Assembly: GCA_015056265.1 (NCBI GenBank)
Contig: SVGR01000003.1
Span: 1 to 50,307 of the forward strand
Reading direction: 5' to 3'
DNA: 50,307 bases
Source: Clostridiales bacterium
Lineage (GTDB): Bacteria; Bacillota; Clostridia; Christensenellales; Aristaeellaceae
Shown: piece after piece, positions 1 through 8,341 of the stretch
How the letters are laid out: every line of letters starts with the position of its first letter
How positions within the stretch are numbered: the stretch's first letter is position 1
Translations under genes and position numbers: made by a program
The notes under the pieces: generated by a model
Told to the model about the DNA's origin: nothing
The model's input: only the letters and a program-made list of their open reading frames with translations
Database searches by the model: none

Positions 1-1480
1 GCTGGGCCTTCTTTTCTTTCTTGATGGCGATGAAATCCTTCACCAGCTGATCGTCGCTTTCGATCATGGGCTTGAGATTCTCCAGCTGATACAGATCGGT
101 CATGAACCCACTGCCGATTTTACTTTCAATCAGTTTGGTAAGCTCCGGATTACACAGGCCCAGCCAGCGGCGCTGGGTAATGCCGTTGGTCTTGTTCTGG
201 AACATTGCCGGCCGGATGGCGTACCAATCCTTCAGCACGTCGTTCTTCAGGATTTCGCTGTGAATGCGGGCCACGCCGTTCACGGCGTAGCTGCCGTACA
301 TGGCAAGATAGGCCATATGCACCCGGTTATTCTGCATCAGGCACAGGCCATCCCGGTTCCACACGCCCATCCGGTCCAATTCTTCGTTTTGCTTCTGGGA
401 AAGGCGGCGGATGATATCGGCAATTTCCTTCGATACGCTTTCCAGCATCTCGATATCCCATTTTTCCAGCGCTTCCTGCATGACGGTGTGGTTGGTGTAG
501 GCAAAGGTCCTCCGGGCGATTTCCAGGGCGTCGTCAAAAGAAATGCCTTCCGCCATCAGCAGCCGCATCAATTCAGGAATGGCCATGGTAGGATGGGTAT
601 CGTTGAGCTGCAGAGCATGGAATTCGGGGAACTGATAAAAATCATTGCCGTGATAAGTCTTGAAATCCTTCATCAGATCCTGGAGCGTGGCGCTGCAGAG
701 CACATACTGCTGCCGGGCGCGCAGCTGCTTTCCCGCAGGCATGGTATCGTTGGGATAGAGCAGCTTGGTAATGTCCTCTGCCGCATTCTTTCCCTGGGCA
801 GCCTGGGCATAATGCTGTTGATTGAACAATTCAAAATCAATGGGATTGACGCTTTCGCACTGCCACAGGCGCAGGGTACCGATGCGCTTCATCTGATATC
901 CGATCACCGGCATATCATAGGGAACGGCGCGGACGGTAAGCCCTTCCATTTCCACAGTGACCGCCCGGTCGTTGCGGCGAATGGACCAGGGATCGCCAAA
1001 GCGAGTCCAATCATCGGGCATTTCATACTGGCGGTTATTGACAAATTCCTGCTTGAACAGGCCGTAGCGATATCTGAGGCCATAGCCGAACAGGGGCACA
1101 TCATGGCTGGCTGCGCTGTCAAGGAAGCAGGCTGCCAGACGGCCCAGACCACCGTTGCCAAGGGCGGCGTCCTCCACGTCTTCCATCACGGCGATATCCA
1201 CGCCCTTCTGGGCCAGCAGCTCCCTGGTTTCATCCAGGATGCCCAGGGCGTACAGATTGTTATAGATCATCCGGCCAATCAGATATTCACAGGAAAGATA
1301 GCAGGCAAAACGTCCCTGCCGCTGCTGCTTCTGATCATAGGTCCACCGGCCGCCGATCTCCATCATCACGGAGCTGGCGACGGCGCTGTGCAGCTGCCAG
1401 GGGGTGCAATCCTTCAGTTCGGTCAGATACCGGGCAAGAGAGATTTCTTCTGCCCGTTCGATTACTTTCCGGGTATCCAT
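1..1480 (-). CDS. glgP: Glycogen/maltodextrin phosphorylase, partial (C-terminal part beyond window)
   Basis: Glycogen phosphorylase of the GT35 family, a cytoplasmic pyridoxal-phosphate enzyme that releases glucose-1-phosphate from alpha-1,4-glucans. I translated the minus strand from the ATG at 1480. The first 493 residues are present, about 60% of the usual length near 800, and the frame is open at the left edge. Family landmarks include the LGNGGLGRLAACFLDS stretch near residue 110, the YGLRYRYGLFKQ segment, and HALQLNDTHPTMAIPEL. The PLP-binding lysine would lie beyond the window. The ribosome binding site (GGAGGG) overlaps the last codons of malQ, whose stop lies 4 bases away, so the two genes are co-transcribed and probably translationally coupled. 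Together they process maltodextrin or stored glycogen. Confidence 0.95.
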   Translation of the reverse strand, partial: MDTRKVIERAEEISLARYLTELKDCTPWQLHSAVASSVMMEIGGRWTYDQKQQRQGRFACYLSCEYLIGRMIYNNLYALGILDETRELLAQKGVDIAVMEDVEDAALGNGGLGRLAACFLDSAASHDVPLFGYGLRYRYGLFKQEFVNNRQYEMPDDWTRFGDPWSIRRNDRAVTVEMEGLTVRAVPYDMPVIGYQMKRIGTLRLWQCESVNPIDFELFNQQHYAQAAQGKNAAEDITKLLYPNDTMPAGKQLRARQQYVLCSATLQDLMKDFKTYHGNDFYQFPEFHALQLNDTHPTMAIPELMRLLMAEGISFDDALEIARRTFAYTNHTVMQEALEKWDIEMLESVSKEIADIIRRLSQKQNEELDRMGVWNRDGLCLMQNNRVHMAYLAMYGSYAVNGVARIHSEILKNDVLKDWYAIRPAMFQNKTNGITQRRWLGLCNPELTKLIESKIGSGFMTDLYQLENLKPMIESDDQLVKDFIAIKKEKKAQ

Positions 1481-1484
1481 ATGT

Positions 1485-2951
1485 TTATTTCCCTCCGCGA
1501 TTATATTTTTCAATCAGAGCCCGGATTTCCTGCTTCACCGTATCCGGCGCCGGTGCAGTCATCCGCCACCACCAATTATTCCCTACCGTACCGGGGGTAT
1601 TCATCCGTGCCAGCCCCCCAAGGCGAAGGAAATCCTGCATGGGGATGATGGCGGTATCAGCGACACTGGCAAAGGCCGCTTCGATCATCCGGCCTGCCAC
1701 ATCGCTCTCTTCATCCATATTCAGAAGGGTGCGCACATGATTGCGCACTTTTTCGTCCGCATCCGCCCACCAGCCAAGCACCGTATTATTGTCGTGGGTG
1801 CCGGTATAGACGATACTGTTTTCCGTGTGATTCTGGGGCAGATGGGGGTTTGCATCTTCCCCGCCGAAAGCGAAGGTAAGCACCTTCATGCCAGGATAGC
1901 CGCAGAATTTCAGCAGCCGCTTCACCCGATCATTCACTTCGCCCAGATCCTCCGCAATGATGTGCACTTCCGGGGCGTCCTTGCGTACCTGACGGAAGAA
2001 GCCGTGCCCGGGGGCGTCGTGCCATTTGCCGATACGGGCATTGGTAGCCCCAAAGGGAATGGCGTAATAATTGGCAAATCCGATAAAATGATCCACCCGC
2101 AGAAGATCATACAGTTTTCCCATGGCCTTCAGACGGGCAATCCACCAATCATACTTACGCTTGCTCAGCTTTTTCCAGTCATAGAGTGGATTGCCCCACA
2201 GCTGCCCATCCTCGGAAAAATAATCCGGAGGCACGCCGGCCACCTTTACCGGCCTGCGACTGGCGTCAAACTGGAAAATTTCCGGGTTCCCCCAGGCATC
2301 GGCGGAATCCTCCGCCACATAGATGGGCATATCACCAAATAGCTTTACACCCTTTTTATTGGCATAGCTGCGCAGCTTATTCCACTGCCGCCGAAAAATC
2401 CACTGCACAAAAATATGATAGCCGATTTCACTCTTCAGCATTTCCTGATAATGCGCAATTTCCTTCTCTTCTTTCATGCGCAGCTCCTGGGGCCATTCCA
2501 TCCAGGATCCTCCGCCGAAATGCATCTTCAGGGCCATAAACAGGGCATAGGTTTCCACCCAGGGTTCTCTCTTTGCAAACGTTTGCATTTCCAAAGAAAA
2601 ATCATTCATTCCATATGCCTGATGCAGGAGCGCTTCCTTCTGGGCGCGCACCGCTTCATAATCCACCCTGTTGGAATCAGGCAGGGGATTGAATGCGCCA
2701 GCCGGCAGCAGCCCCTCATTTTCTAAAGTTTTCAGATCAATCAGCATGGGGTTGCCGGCATAGGTAGATGTACTCTGATAAGGAGAATCGCCATAACCGG
2801 TGGGGCCAACCGGCAGCACCTGCCAGATTTTCATCCCGGCATCGGCCAGAAAATCTACAAAATCATACGCCGCCTGGCCCAGGGTGCCAATTCCTCCCTT
2901 TTCAGGCAACGACGTAATATGCAGCAGCATTCCGCTTTCCCGCACGTTCAT
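1485..2951 (-). CDS. malQ: 4-alpha-glucanotransferase (amylomaltase, GH77)
   Basis: A 488-residue amylomaltase that transfers alpha-1,4-glucan segments between maltodextrins in the cytoplasm and so supplies phosphorylase with longer chains. The length is normal for bacterial MalQ. The N-terminal segment SGMLLHITSLPEKGGIGTLG and the GYGDSPYQ motif are characteristic. The catalytic pieces are visible: the nucleophile Asp in LLRVDHFIGF, the acid/base Glu in IIAEDLGEV, and the transition-state Asp in YTGTHDNNT. The start at 2951 has a strong ribosome binding site (GGGAGGG). It is the first gene of a two-gene operon with glgP, and a promoter is visible just upstream. Confidence 0.97.
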   Translation of the reverse strand: MNVRESGMLLHITSLPEKGGIGTLGQAAYDFVDFLADAGMKIWQVLPVGPTGYGDSPYQSTSTYAGNPMLIDLKTLENEGLLPAGAFNPLPDSNRVDYEAVRAQKEALLHQAYGMNDFSLEMQTFAKREPWVETYALFMALKMHFGGGSWMEWPQELRMKEEKEIAHYQEMLKSEIGYHIFVQWIFRRQWNKLRSYANKKGVKLFGDMPIYVAEDSADAWGNPEIFQFDASRRPVKVAGVPPDYFSEDGQLWGNPLYDWKKLSKRKYDWWIARLKAMGKLYDLLRVDHFIGFANYYAIPFGATNARIGKWHDAPGHGFFRQVRKDAPEVHIIAEDLGEVNDRVKRLLKFCGYPGMKVLTFAFGGEDANPHLPQNHTENSIVYTGTHDNNTVLGWWADADEKVRNHVRTLLNMDEESDVAGRMIEAAFASVADTAIIPMQDFLRLGGLARMNTPGTVGNNWWWRMTAPAPDTVKQEIRALIEKYNRGGK

Positions 2952-2977
2952 TTCCCTCCCTCGGTGATTTCCCGTAT

Positions 2978-3006
2978 ATTATAGCACGCCTCTGCCCGTC
3001 CTGCAA
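2978..3006 (-). promoter_or_regulatory. Sigma-A type promoter of malQ-glgP
   Basis: On the minus strand, TTGCAG (3001-3006) is followed after exactly 17 bases by TATAAT (2978-2983). The site lies about 30 bases upstream of the malQ start and faces away from the metNIQ promoter. No catabolite-control box was clearly seen. Confidence 0.7.
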
Positions 3007-3103
3007 GTTCTACCGGTCAAGTGTTTTGGCCATATCATGGGGTACACGACTGAATTATTCACAAATTTTACAGGAATACAATAGAAAAACAACACATTAT
3101 GGG

Positions 3104-3132
3104 TTGACAGACCGGACATAATCAGATATAAT
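3104..3132 (+). promoter_or_regulatory. Consensus sigma-A promoter of the metNIQ leader
   Basis: TTGACA (3104-3109), a 17-base spacer and TATAAT (3127-3132) match both consensus hexamers perfectly. Transcription should start near 3139, about 35 bases before the leader peptide start. Such a strong promoter fits control by downstream attenuation rather than at initiation. Confidence 0.88.
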
Positions 3133-3174
3133 AACCACAATCAAGCGCAAGGCGCCACGAAAGGAGGCTCCCGC

Positions 3175-3246
3175 ATGTCCCAGTTCACCATGCGAATGTC
3201 CATGTGCGCGAGCTTCAACTCGTGCTGTTTGTGCTGCGCCGCTTGA
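3175..3246 (+). CDS. Cys/Met-rich leader peptide of the metNIQ attenuator (23 aa)
   Basis: A 23-codon ORF with a strong ribosome binding site (AAAGGAGG, 3160-3167) and an ATG at 3175. The peptide has four Met (positions 1, 6, 8, 10) and five Cys (11, 17, 18, 20, 21) and ends in CCLCCAA before TGA. It sits between a consensus promoter and an intrinsic terminator ahead of metNIQ. This is the classical layout of amino-acid attenuation, in which ribosome stalling at scarce cysteine (or methionine) codons would change RNA folding. Two helices involve the ORF: bases 3206-3212 can pair with 3219-3225, and 3192-3200 pair perfectly with 3245-3253. The peptide probably has no role of its own. I do not recognise it as a described family. 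Confidence 0.72.
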   Translation: MSQFTMRMSMCASFNSCCLCCAA

Positions 3247-3267
3247 CATTCGCTTATGTTCGTTAAG

Positions 3268-3299
3268 CCCGCTCGCAACTGCGCGAGACGGGTTTTTTT
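3268..3299 (+). terminator. Attenuator terminator in the metNIQ leader
   Basis: Stem CCCG-CTCGC (3268-3276) pairs with GCGAG-A-CGGG (3283-3292) with one bulged A and a six-base loop, followed by seven T (3293-3299). It lies 21 bases after the leader peptide stop and about 66 bases before metN. The 5' arm segment GCTCGC (3271-3276) is perfectly complementary to GCGAGC (3208-3213) inside the leader ORF, a possible antiterminator pairing. Confidence 0.85.
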
Positions 3300-3365
3300 C
3301 TTGGAAATTTCCATCGGCAGACGTGCCGGAACGAAAGCGATGTACCCGGAAAGGAATGCATTCAC

Positions 3366-4439
3366 TTGGCAATATTAAAGAAAATGGAAACGGCCCCGGC
3401 TGAGGAGACGGCCAATCGTCCCGAAAACGCTCCTCTCATTGAGATCCGCAACCTTCGCAAGGTATATCAGGTGCCCGGCGGTGAGGTGGTTGCCCTGGAC
3501 GGCATCAATCTTTCCATCGATAAGGGCCAGATTTATGGCATCATCGGCATGTCCGGCGCCGGCAAATCCACCCTGATCCGCTGCATGAATAAGCTGGATA
3601 CCCCCACCGACGGCGAAATCCTCATCAACGGACAAAACGTGCTCACCATGAACGGCAAGCAGCTGATCCAGATGCGCCGGAAAGTGAGCATGATCTTCCA
3701 GCAGTTCAACCTGCTGATGCAAAAGACCGTGGCCCGCAACGTGCGCTATCCCCTGGAGATTGCAGGCGTTCCCAAGGCCCAGGCCAATGCCCGTGTGAAG
3801 GAGTTGCTGGAGATTGTCGGTCTGGAAAGCAAAGCGGACGCCTATCCCGCCCAGCTCTCCGGCGGCCAGAAGCAGCGTGTGGCCATCGCCCGTGCCCTGG
3901 CCAGCGATCCGGAAGTTCTGCTGTGCGATGAAGCCACCTCCGCCCTGGATCCCATGACGACCCAGTCCATCCTATCCCTGCTTCAGGATATCAACAAGCG
4001 CCTGGGGATCACCGTGGTACTCATCACCCATGAAATGGCGGTTATCCGCCAGATCTGCACCCGGGTGGCCATTCTGGACGGCGGCCATATTGCCGAGGAA
4101 GGAACGGTGGACGACGTATTCGTCCACACCCGCTCCGCTGCCGGCAAACGCCTTTTCGGCATCGTGGCAACCAAGCAGGAAGAGGATCAGCCCCCTGCCG
4201 AAGTGGCGGCTTTGCGCATCGTTTTTGACGGCGGCAAGGAAAATCAGCCCATCATTTCCGGTCTGATCAAATCCTCCGGGGTGGATGTGAATATCATCTC
4301 CGCCGATATCAAGCGCATCAACGGCAAGCCCTACGGCCAGATGCTCATCGAAATGCCGCCGGATGAGGAAAGCCGCACCAAAATCAAGGCGTTCCTGGCG
4401 AAGGAAGGATTGACTGTCAAGGAGGTGTATCCCCAGTGA
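3366..4439 (+). CDS. metN: Methionine ABC transporter ATP-binding protein MetN
   Basis: Cytoplasmic ATPase of the MetNIQ importer for methionine and related sulfur compounds (357 residues). The ABC domain shows Walker [10 protein letters not shown] (61-69), the signature LSGGQ (164-168) and Walker B VLLCDE (184-189). A C-terminal NIL domain (about 270-357) is the typical regulatory domain that binds methionine and causes transinhibition. The chosen start is TTG at 3366, preceded by AAGGA at 3351-3355. The next in-frame ATG at 3384 has no ribosome binding site. Its last bases overlap metI by 4 (GTGA). Expression is probably governed by the attenuator upstream. Confidence 0.96.
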   Translation: MAILKKMETAPAEETANRPENAPLIEIRNLRKVYQVPGGEVVALDGINLSIDKGQIYGIIGMSGAGKSTLIRCMNKLDTPTDGEILINGQNVLTMNGKQLIQMRRKVSMIFQQFNLLMQKTVARNVRYPLEIAGVPKAQANARVKELLEIVGLESKADAYPAQLSGGQKQRVAIARALASDPEVLLCDEATSALDPMTTQSILSLLQDINKRLGITVVLITHEMAVIRQICTRVAILDGGHIAEEGTVDDVFVHTRSAAGKRLFGIVATKQEEDQPPAEVAALRIVFDGGKENQPIISGLIKSSGVDVNIISADIKRINGKPYGQMLIEMPPDEESRTKIKAFLAKEGLTVKEVYPQ

Positions 4440-5194
4440 GTTTTCTGCACCAGATGTGGCAGGCCCCCTTCAAAGGCTTTGAATCGGTATGGAAGTCCAT
4501 CGGAGATTTCCTCTACAACAACGTTTTCAGTTTCATCAACAACCGTTCCTGGAAAATTCTCTGGCCCGCTTTCGGCGAAACGCTGTACATGACCGTAGTA
4601 TCCACGCTGATCGCCTATATTCTTGGCCTGGCCCTTGGCATCGTGCTGGTCACAACCCGGAAAAACGGCGTCAAGCCCATGCCCACATTCAATGCCATCC
4701 TGGGCGCTATCGTCAATTTCCTGCGCTCCATCCCCTTCCTGATCCTGCTGGCCATGCTGCTGCCGGTAACCAAGGGTGTGGTTGGAAAGATGATGGGCAC
4801 AGTAGCCATCGTCTTCCCCCTGATCATTAGCGCCTTCCCCTATGTGGCCCGGATGGTGGAGGGCAGTTTCAACGAAGTGGACCCCGGCATCATCGAGGCC
4901 TCCAAGGCCATGGGCTCCACCACGATGCAGATCATCCGGAAAGTGCTGCTTCCCGAAGCATTGCCCTCCCTGATCAACGGCTTTTCCATCTGCATGACCA
5001 CCATCCTCGCCTACACCGCTATGGCCAGCGCGGCTGCCGGCGGCGGCCTGGGTTCCGTAGCCATCACCTACGGCCTCAATCAGCAGCGCTATGACATCAT
5101 GTATGCCGCCAGCATCATGCTGGTGGTGCTGGTACAGATCATCACCGTGACCGGTACCGTTCTTACCCGGAAAAAAGATCATCGGCTTCGCTGA
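4436..5194 (+). CDS. metI: Methionine ABC transporter permease MetI
   Basis: Integral membrane permease of the methionine importer (252 residues). It has several hydrophobic segments, with the ABC-permease coupling region around residues 140-170 (GSFNEVDPGIIEASKAMGST). The segment LRSIPFLILLAMLLPVTKG is typical of MetI. The start is GTG at 4436, overlapping the metN stop by 4 bases, with AAGGAGGTG placed just before it inside metN. It should form the 2:2 MetN-MetI complex. Confidence 0.95.
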   Translation: MSFLHQMWQAPFKGFESVWKSIGDFLYNNVFSFINNRSWKILWPAFGETLYMTVVSTLIAYILGLALGIVLVTTRKNGVKPMPTFNAILGAIVNFLRSIPFLILLAMLLPVTKGVVGKMMGTVAIVFPLIISAFPYVARMVEGSFNEVDPGIIEASKAMGSTTMQIIRKVLLPEALPSLINGFSICMTTILAYTAMASAAAGGGLGSVAITYGLNQQRYDIMYAASIMLVVLVQIITVTGTVLTRKKDHRLR

Positions 5195-5262
5195 TCCCAT
5201 GTCTGTCATCAAAGCATCGGCTATGATGTATAAATCAAAAAAATAATTTTAGGAGGTTCCCC

Positions 5263-6087
5263 ATGAAGAAGATCACTGCTATCCTGCTGGCCCTGGTTCT
5301 CGCCCTGACTTCCCTGTCCGCCCTGGCCGCTCCTCTCTCCGTCATCGCCACTCCCAGCCCTCACGGCGAAATCCTTGAACTGATCGAAGACGATCTGGCC
5401 GCTCTGGGCTATGAACTGGAACTGGAAATCGTCACCGACTACGTCATTGAAAATCCCGCCACCTCTGCCGGCGACGTGATGGCCAACTTCTTCCAGCACA
5501 TCCCCTACCTGGCCGGTTATAACGCCGGTGTGGGCGAAGAAGATCAGTTGGCTGGCGTAATCCCCACCCACTTTGAACCCCTGGGCATCTATCCCGGCAC
5601 CAAGACTTCCTTGGAAGAAATCGCTGAAGGCGATACCATCGTTGTGCCTAACGATCCCACCAATATGACCCGCGCTTTCCTGCTGCTGGCTGACGCTGGC
5701 CTGATCAAGCTGCCCGAAGGCACCACGCTGGAAAGCATCGTCACCAAGTACGATGTAGAAAATCCCCTGAATTTGGAATTCCTGGATGTGAATGCCGAAC
5801 TGGCCCCCACCATGCGTGAAGACGCCGCTTTCGCCGTCATCAACGGTAACAATGCGGCCCTGAATAACCTGAACCCCAACACTGACGCCGTTTATGCTGA
5901 AAAGCCCGACAGCCTGGCCGGCCAGTCCTATGTGAACCTGTTCGCCGTCCGCACCGAAAATGCCGATGCCGATTTTGTCAAGGCTCTGCAGCAGTGTGTC
6001 TACACCCAGAAGGTGTATGATCTGATCGTGGAACGCGGCTTCGTGCCCACCTTCACCGTTCCCGCTGCTGAAGAAGCGGCCGAATAA
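5263..6087 (+). CDS. metQ: Methionine-binding protein MetQ (NlpA family), apparently not a lipoprotein
   Basis: Substrate-binding component of the methionine importer (274 residues). After a signal peptide (about 1-22) the protein follows the NlpA pattern: SVIATPSPHGEILE at the mature start, VIPTHFEPLGIY, IVVPNDPTNMTRA, and AAFAVINGNNAA near the end. NlpA/MetQ proteins of Gram-positive bacteria are normally lipid-anchored through a Cys at the signal cleavage site. Here the region reads LTSLSALAAPLSV with no Cys, so signal peptidase I cleavage is predicted. The ribosome binding site is AGGAGG. A terminator follows directly, ending the metNIQ unit. Confidence 0.94.
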   Translation: MKKITAILLALVLALTSLSALAAPLSVIATPSPHGEILELIEDDLAALGYELELEIVTDYVIENPATSAGDVMANFFQHIPYLAGYNAGVGEEDQLAGVIPTHFEPLGIYPGTKTSLEEIAEGDTIVVPNDPTNMTRAFLLLADAGLIKLPEGTTLESIVTKYDVENPLNLEFLDVNAELAPTMREDAAFAVINGNNAALNNLNPNTDAVYAEKPDSLAGQSYVNLFAVRTENADADFVKALQQCVYTQKVYDLIVERGFVPTFTVPAAEEAAE

Positions 6088-6100
6088 TCCTCTAATCTTT

Positions 6101-6127
6101 AAAGGCTCCCGCTTCGGGGGCCTTTTT
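6101..6127 (+). terminator. Intrinsic terminator after metQ
   Basis: AAGGCTCCCG-CTT-CGGGGGCCTT hairpin (one G-T pair) followed by a T run at 6123-6128. It separates metNIQ from the next operon. Confidence 0.88.
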
Positions 6128-6143
6128 TCATTGCCGGAATCGG

Positions 6144-6172
6144 TTGACATAATCCATCAAAAAGGGTATATT
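6144..6172 (+). promoter_or_regulatory. Promoter of the DRTGG/hydrogenase-like operon
   Basis: TTGACA (6144-6149), 17-base spacer, TATATT (6167-6172). It lies 39 bases upstream of the first ORF of the operon and directly after the metQ terminator. Confidence 0.8.
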
Positions 6173-6211
6173 ATTCTGTAGAATCATTGGGAAAATAAGT
6201 GGGGGATGCAT

Positions 6212-6583
6212 ATGACACAAGGCGATATGGTAAATATTCTTGAGGCCAAGGTTCTCTGCGGCGCTGAACATTTGGATAAGCCGGTGTATACCGCTTTCTG
6301 TTCGGATTTGATGAGCGATGTACTGGCATTTGTGAATGAAAAAACAGTGCTGATCACCGGATTGGTAAATCCTCATGTGGTACGCACTGCCGATATGCTG
6401 GATTTGAAATGCATCATTTTCTGCCGGGGAAAAATGCCCTCCGAGGCCATCCTTTCCGATGCAGAGGATTTGGGGATGACCGTTATGACCACACGGAACA
6501 CCGCCTTTACCACTTGCGGTTTATTGTATGAAGCGGGGTTAAGGGGCGTGCCCATCTGGTCCAATAAGGAGGATGATCAATGA
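6212..6583 (+). CDS. DRTGG domain protein
   Basis: Small (123 residues) single-domain protein resembling the DRTGG domain, a ligand-binding-like module of unknown role that also occurs in BioD-like and CBS-linked proteins. The stretch ILEAKVLCGAEHLDKPVYTAFCSDLMSDVL followed by VLITGLVNPHVVRTADM and IIFCRGKMP is characteristic. The start at 6212 was chosen over the ATG at 6206 because the GTGGGGG ribosome binding site is then correctly spaced. It overlaps the following HATPase gene by 4 bases (ATGA). In many Clostridia this gene heads the same cluster, so it probably works with the hydrogenase-like protein. The ligand is unknown. Confidence 0.85.
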   Translation: MTQGDMVNILEAKVLCGAEHLDKPVYTAFCSDLMSDVLAFVNEKTVLITGLVNPHVVRTADMLDLKCIIFCRGKMPSEAILSDAEDLGMTVMTTRNTAFTTCGLLYEAGLRGVPIWSNKEDDQ

Positions 6584-7008
6584 GCGCGCTGATTCATGCC
6601 GTTTATCCCGTTCAGGCCGGGGATTATACCCGGGCCGGCGAAGCATCCGCCGATATCAAGCGCAGATTAAAGCAGTTGGGCGTATCCAGCCTGGTGATGC
6701 GCCGCGTGGCCGTTGCCTCCTATGAAGTGGAGTTGAATTTGGTGATCCATTCCCTGGGCGGTGAATTGATCCTGGAAGTAGATATGAGCGGCATTCGCCT
6801 CACCTCCCAGGACGTGGGCCCCGGCATCCCCAATATTGAAATGGCCATGCAGGAAGGCTATTCCACCGCCAGCGAAGAAGCGCGGGCCATGGGCTTTGGC
6901 GCCGGCATGGGTCTGCCCAATATGAAACGGAACGCCGATTCCTTTGAAATTGACAGTCAGCCCGGAAAGGGTACCCGCATCAGCATGGGCTTTTCCCTGA
7001 ACGGCTGA
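6580..7008 (+). CDS. Anti-sigma/serine-kinase-like HATPase domain protein
   Basis: A 142-residue GHKL-fold ATPase of the SpoIIAB/RsbW/RsbT type, cytoplasmic. The N box lies around residues 47-58 (ASYEVELNLVIH). The G1 box is DVGPGI (78-83) and the G2 box GFGAGMGLPNM (105-115). No transmembrane or phosphoacceptor domain is attached, so it is a stand-alone kinase or regulator rather than a sensor histidine kinase. It is translationally coupled to the DRTGG gene before it, and a 16-base gap separates it from the hydrogenase-like gene. Such proteins usually phosphorylate or bind a partner. No STAS or sigma factor gene is adjacent, so the partner is unknown. Confidence 0.85.
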   Translation: MSALIHAVYPVQAGDYTRAGEASADIKRRLKQLGVSSLVMRRVAVASYEVELNLVIHSLGGELILEVDMSGIRLTSQDVGPGIPNIEMAMQEGYSTASEEARAMGFGAGMGLPNMKRNADSFEIDSQPGKGTRISMGFSLNG

Positions 7009-7024
7009 GAAAGCAGGTGTTTCC

Positions 7025-8329
7025 ATGGAGCAAGTGAAACGTTATCATTCCGTTCGTCTGGATAAAACCCGCTGTAAAGGCTGTACCAACTGCCTGAAGC
7101 ATTGTCCCACCGAAGCCATCCGTGTACGCAACGGCCGTGCCCATATTATTGACGAACGATGTATCGACTGCGGTGAATGCATCCGCATCTGCGATTACCA
7201 TGCCAAGGTAGCCGTGACTGACGATATCAGCGTCATCTACGGCTATCCCCATCGAATCGCCCTGCCGGCCCCTTCCCTGTACGGCCAGTTCAAAAATCTG
7301 AAGGCCATCGGACCGGTGCTTGACGCATTAAAAAAGATCGGATTTGACGATGTATTTGAAGTTTCCCGAGGCGCCGATATCGTCAGCCGGGCTATCCATG
7401 AAAAATTGCGTACCCCTGGCCTCCCTCGCCCCCTCATTTCTTCCGCCTGCCCTGCAGTGGTCCGCTTGATTCAGGTCCGGTTCCCCGATCTGATCCCGCA
7501 CATTGTGGACGTGCGCCAACCCATGGAAGTTGCCGCCATGATTGCCCGGCAGGAATACTGCAAAAAGCATGATGTGCCGCCGGAGGACGTGGGCGTATTC
7601 TTTATCACCCCCTGTCCCGCCAAGATGACCGCCATTCGCAATCCCATCGGACAGGAAAAATCCGCCGTGGACGGCGCCATTTCCATGATGGAAATTTACG
7701 GGCTGCTTTTGCCCCATATCACTGCAGCCAAGAATCAGACCACTGATTCCTCCTCCACCTACTACGGCATCCGCTGGGCCGCCGGCAGCGGGGAAGCCAA
7801 TGCTGTCTGTCCGGAAAACTCCCTGGCGGTGGACGGTATCCAGAATGTGATCCGTGTGCTGGAAGAGATTGAAAATAACCGTCTCAACGATCTCACCTTC
7901 TTTGAAGGTTCTGCCTGCCTGTGCGGTTGCGTTGGCGGCCCTCTGGCCTTTGAAAACAATTATGTAGGCAAGCGCGCCATCCGCAAGCTATCCAATACGC
8001 TATCCAAGGCCCATCCCTCTGAAGAAGTTCCGGTATCCATCATGGCCAAATATCCCCTTTATTTTGATCAGCCCATCGAAGCCAATAGCGCCATGCAATT
8101 GGATGAAAACCTGATGGTGGCCATGCAGAAGATGGAACGGATGAACGCCATTCTGGAAGAACTGCCCGGCTATGATTGCGGCTCCTGCGGTTCCCCCACC
8201 TGCCGCACCTTTGCGGAAGACATCGTGCGCGGCTACTTTGGCGAAATGGATTGCATCCATAAGCTTCGTGACCAATTGAAAGTCATGGCTCAGCAAATGG
8301 TAGAGCTTGCCCAAACCAAACGAGAATAA
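7025..8329 (+). CDS. [FeFe]-hydrogenase-like iron-sulfur protein (putative sensory type)
   Basis: A 434-residue protein with two N-terminal 4Fe-4S motifs (Cys 17/20/23/27 and 46/49/52/56). A hydrogenase large-subunit-like domain follows, and a C-terminal 4Fe-4S motif reads DCGSCGSPTC. H-cluster-like ligands are visible: Cys142 (SACPA), Cys197 (TPCPAK), and Cys298 and Cys302 (SACLCGCVGGP). The motifs depart from the catalytic consensus (TSCCP, PCxxKxxE, ACxGGC), as in putative sensory [FeFe] hydrogenases. No PAS domain is present. The neighbouring HATPase and DRTGG genes suggest redox or hydrogen sensing rather than bulk H2 production. The activity is inferred, not shown. Confidence 0.88.
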   Translation: MEQVKRYHSVRLDKTRCKGCTNCLKHCPTEAIRVRNGRAHIIDERCIDCGECIRICDYHAKVAVTDDISVIYGYPHRIALPAPSLYGQFKNLKAIGPVLDALKKIGFDDVFEVSRGADIVSRAIHEKLRTPGLPRPLISSACPAVVRLIQVRFPDLIPHIVDVRQPMEVAAMIARQEYCKKHDVPPEDVGVFFITPCPAKMTAIRNPIGQEKSAVDGAISMMEIYGLLLPHITAAKNQTTDSSSTYYGIRWAAGSGEANAVCPENSLAVDGIQNVIRVLEEIENNRLNDLTFFEGSACLCGCVGGPLAFENNYVGKRAIRKLSNTLSKAHPSEEVPVSIMAKYPLYFDQPIEANSAMQLDENLMVAMQKMERMNAILEELPGYDCGSCGSPTCRTFAEDIVRGYFGEMDCIHKLRDQLKVMAQQMVELAQTKRE

Positions 8330-8341
8330 CGGAGGATGCTC

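Noticed and set aside
260-1648. Long plus-strand ORF opposite glgP/malQ
   Set aside because: It is antisense to strongly conserved genes, has low-complexity composition, and shows no family motifs. Similar shadows oppose the atp genes and the carbohydrate locus.
3104-3365. S-box (SAM) or T-box riboswitch upstream of metN
   Set aside because: No K-turn or S-box core and no T-box sequence were found. The leader peptide plus terminator explains the region better.
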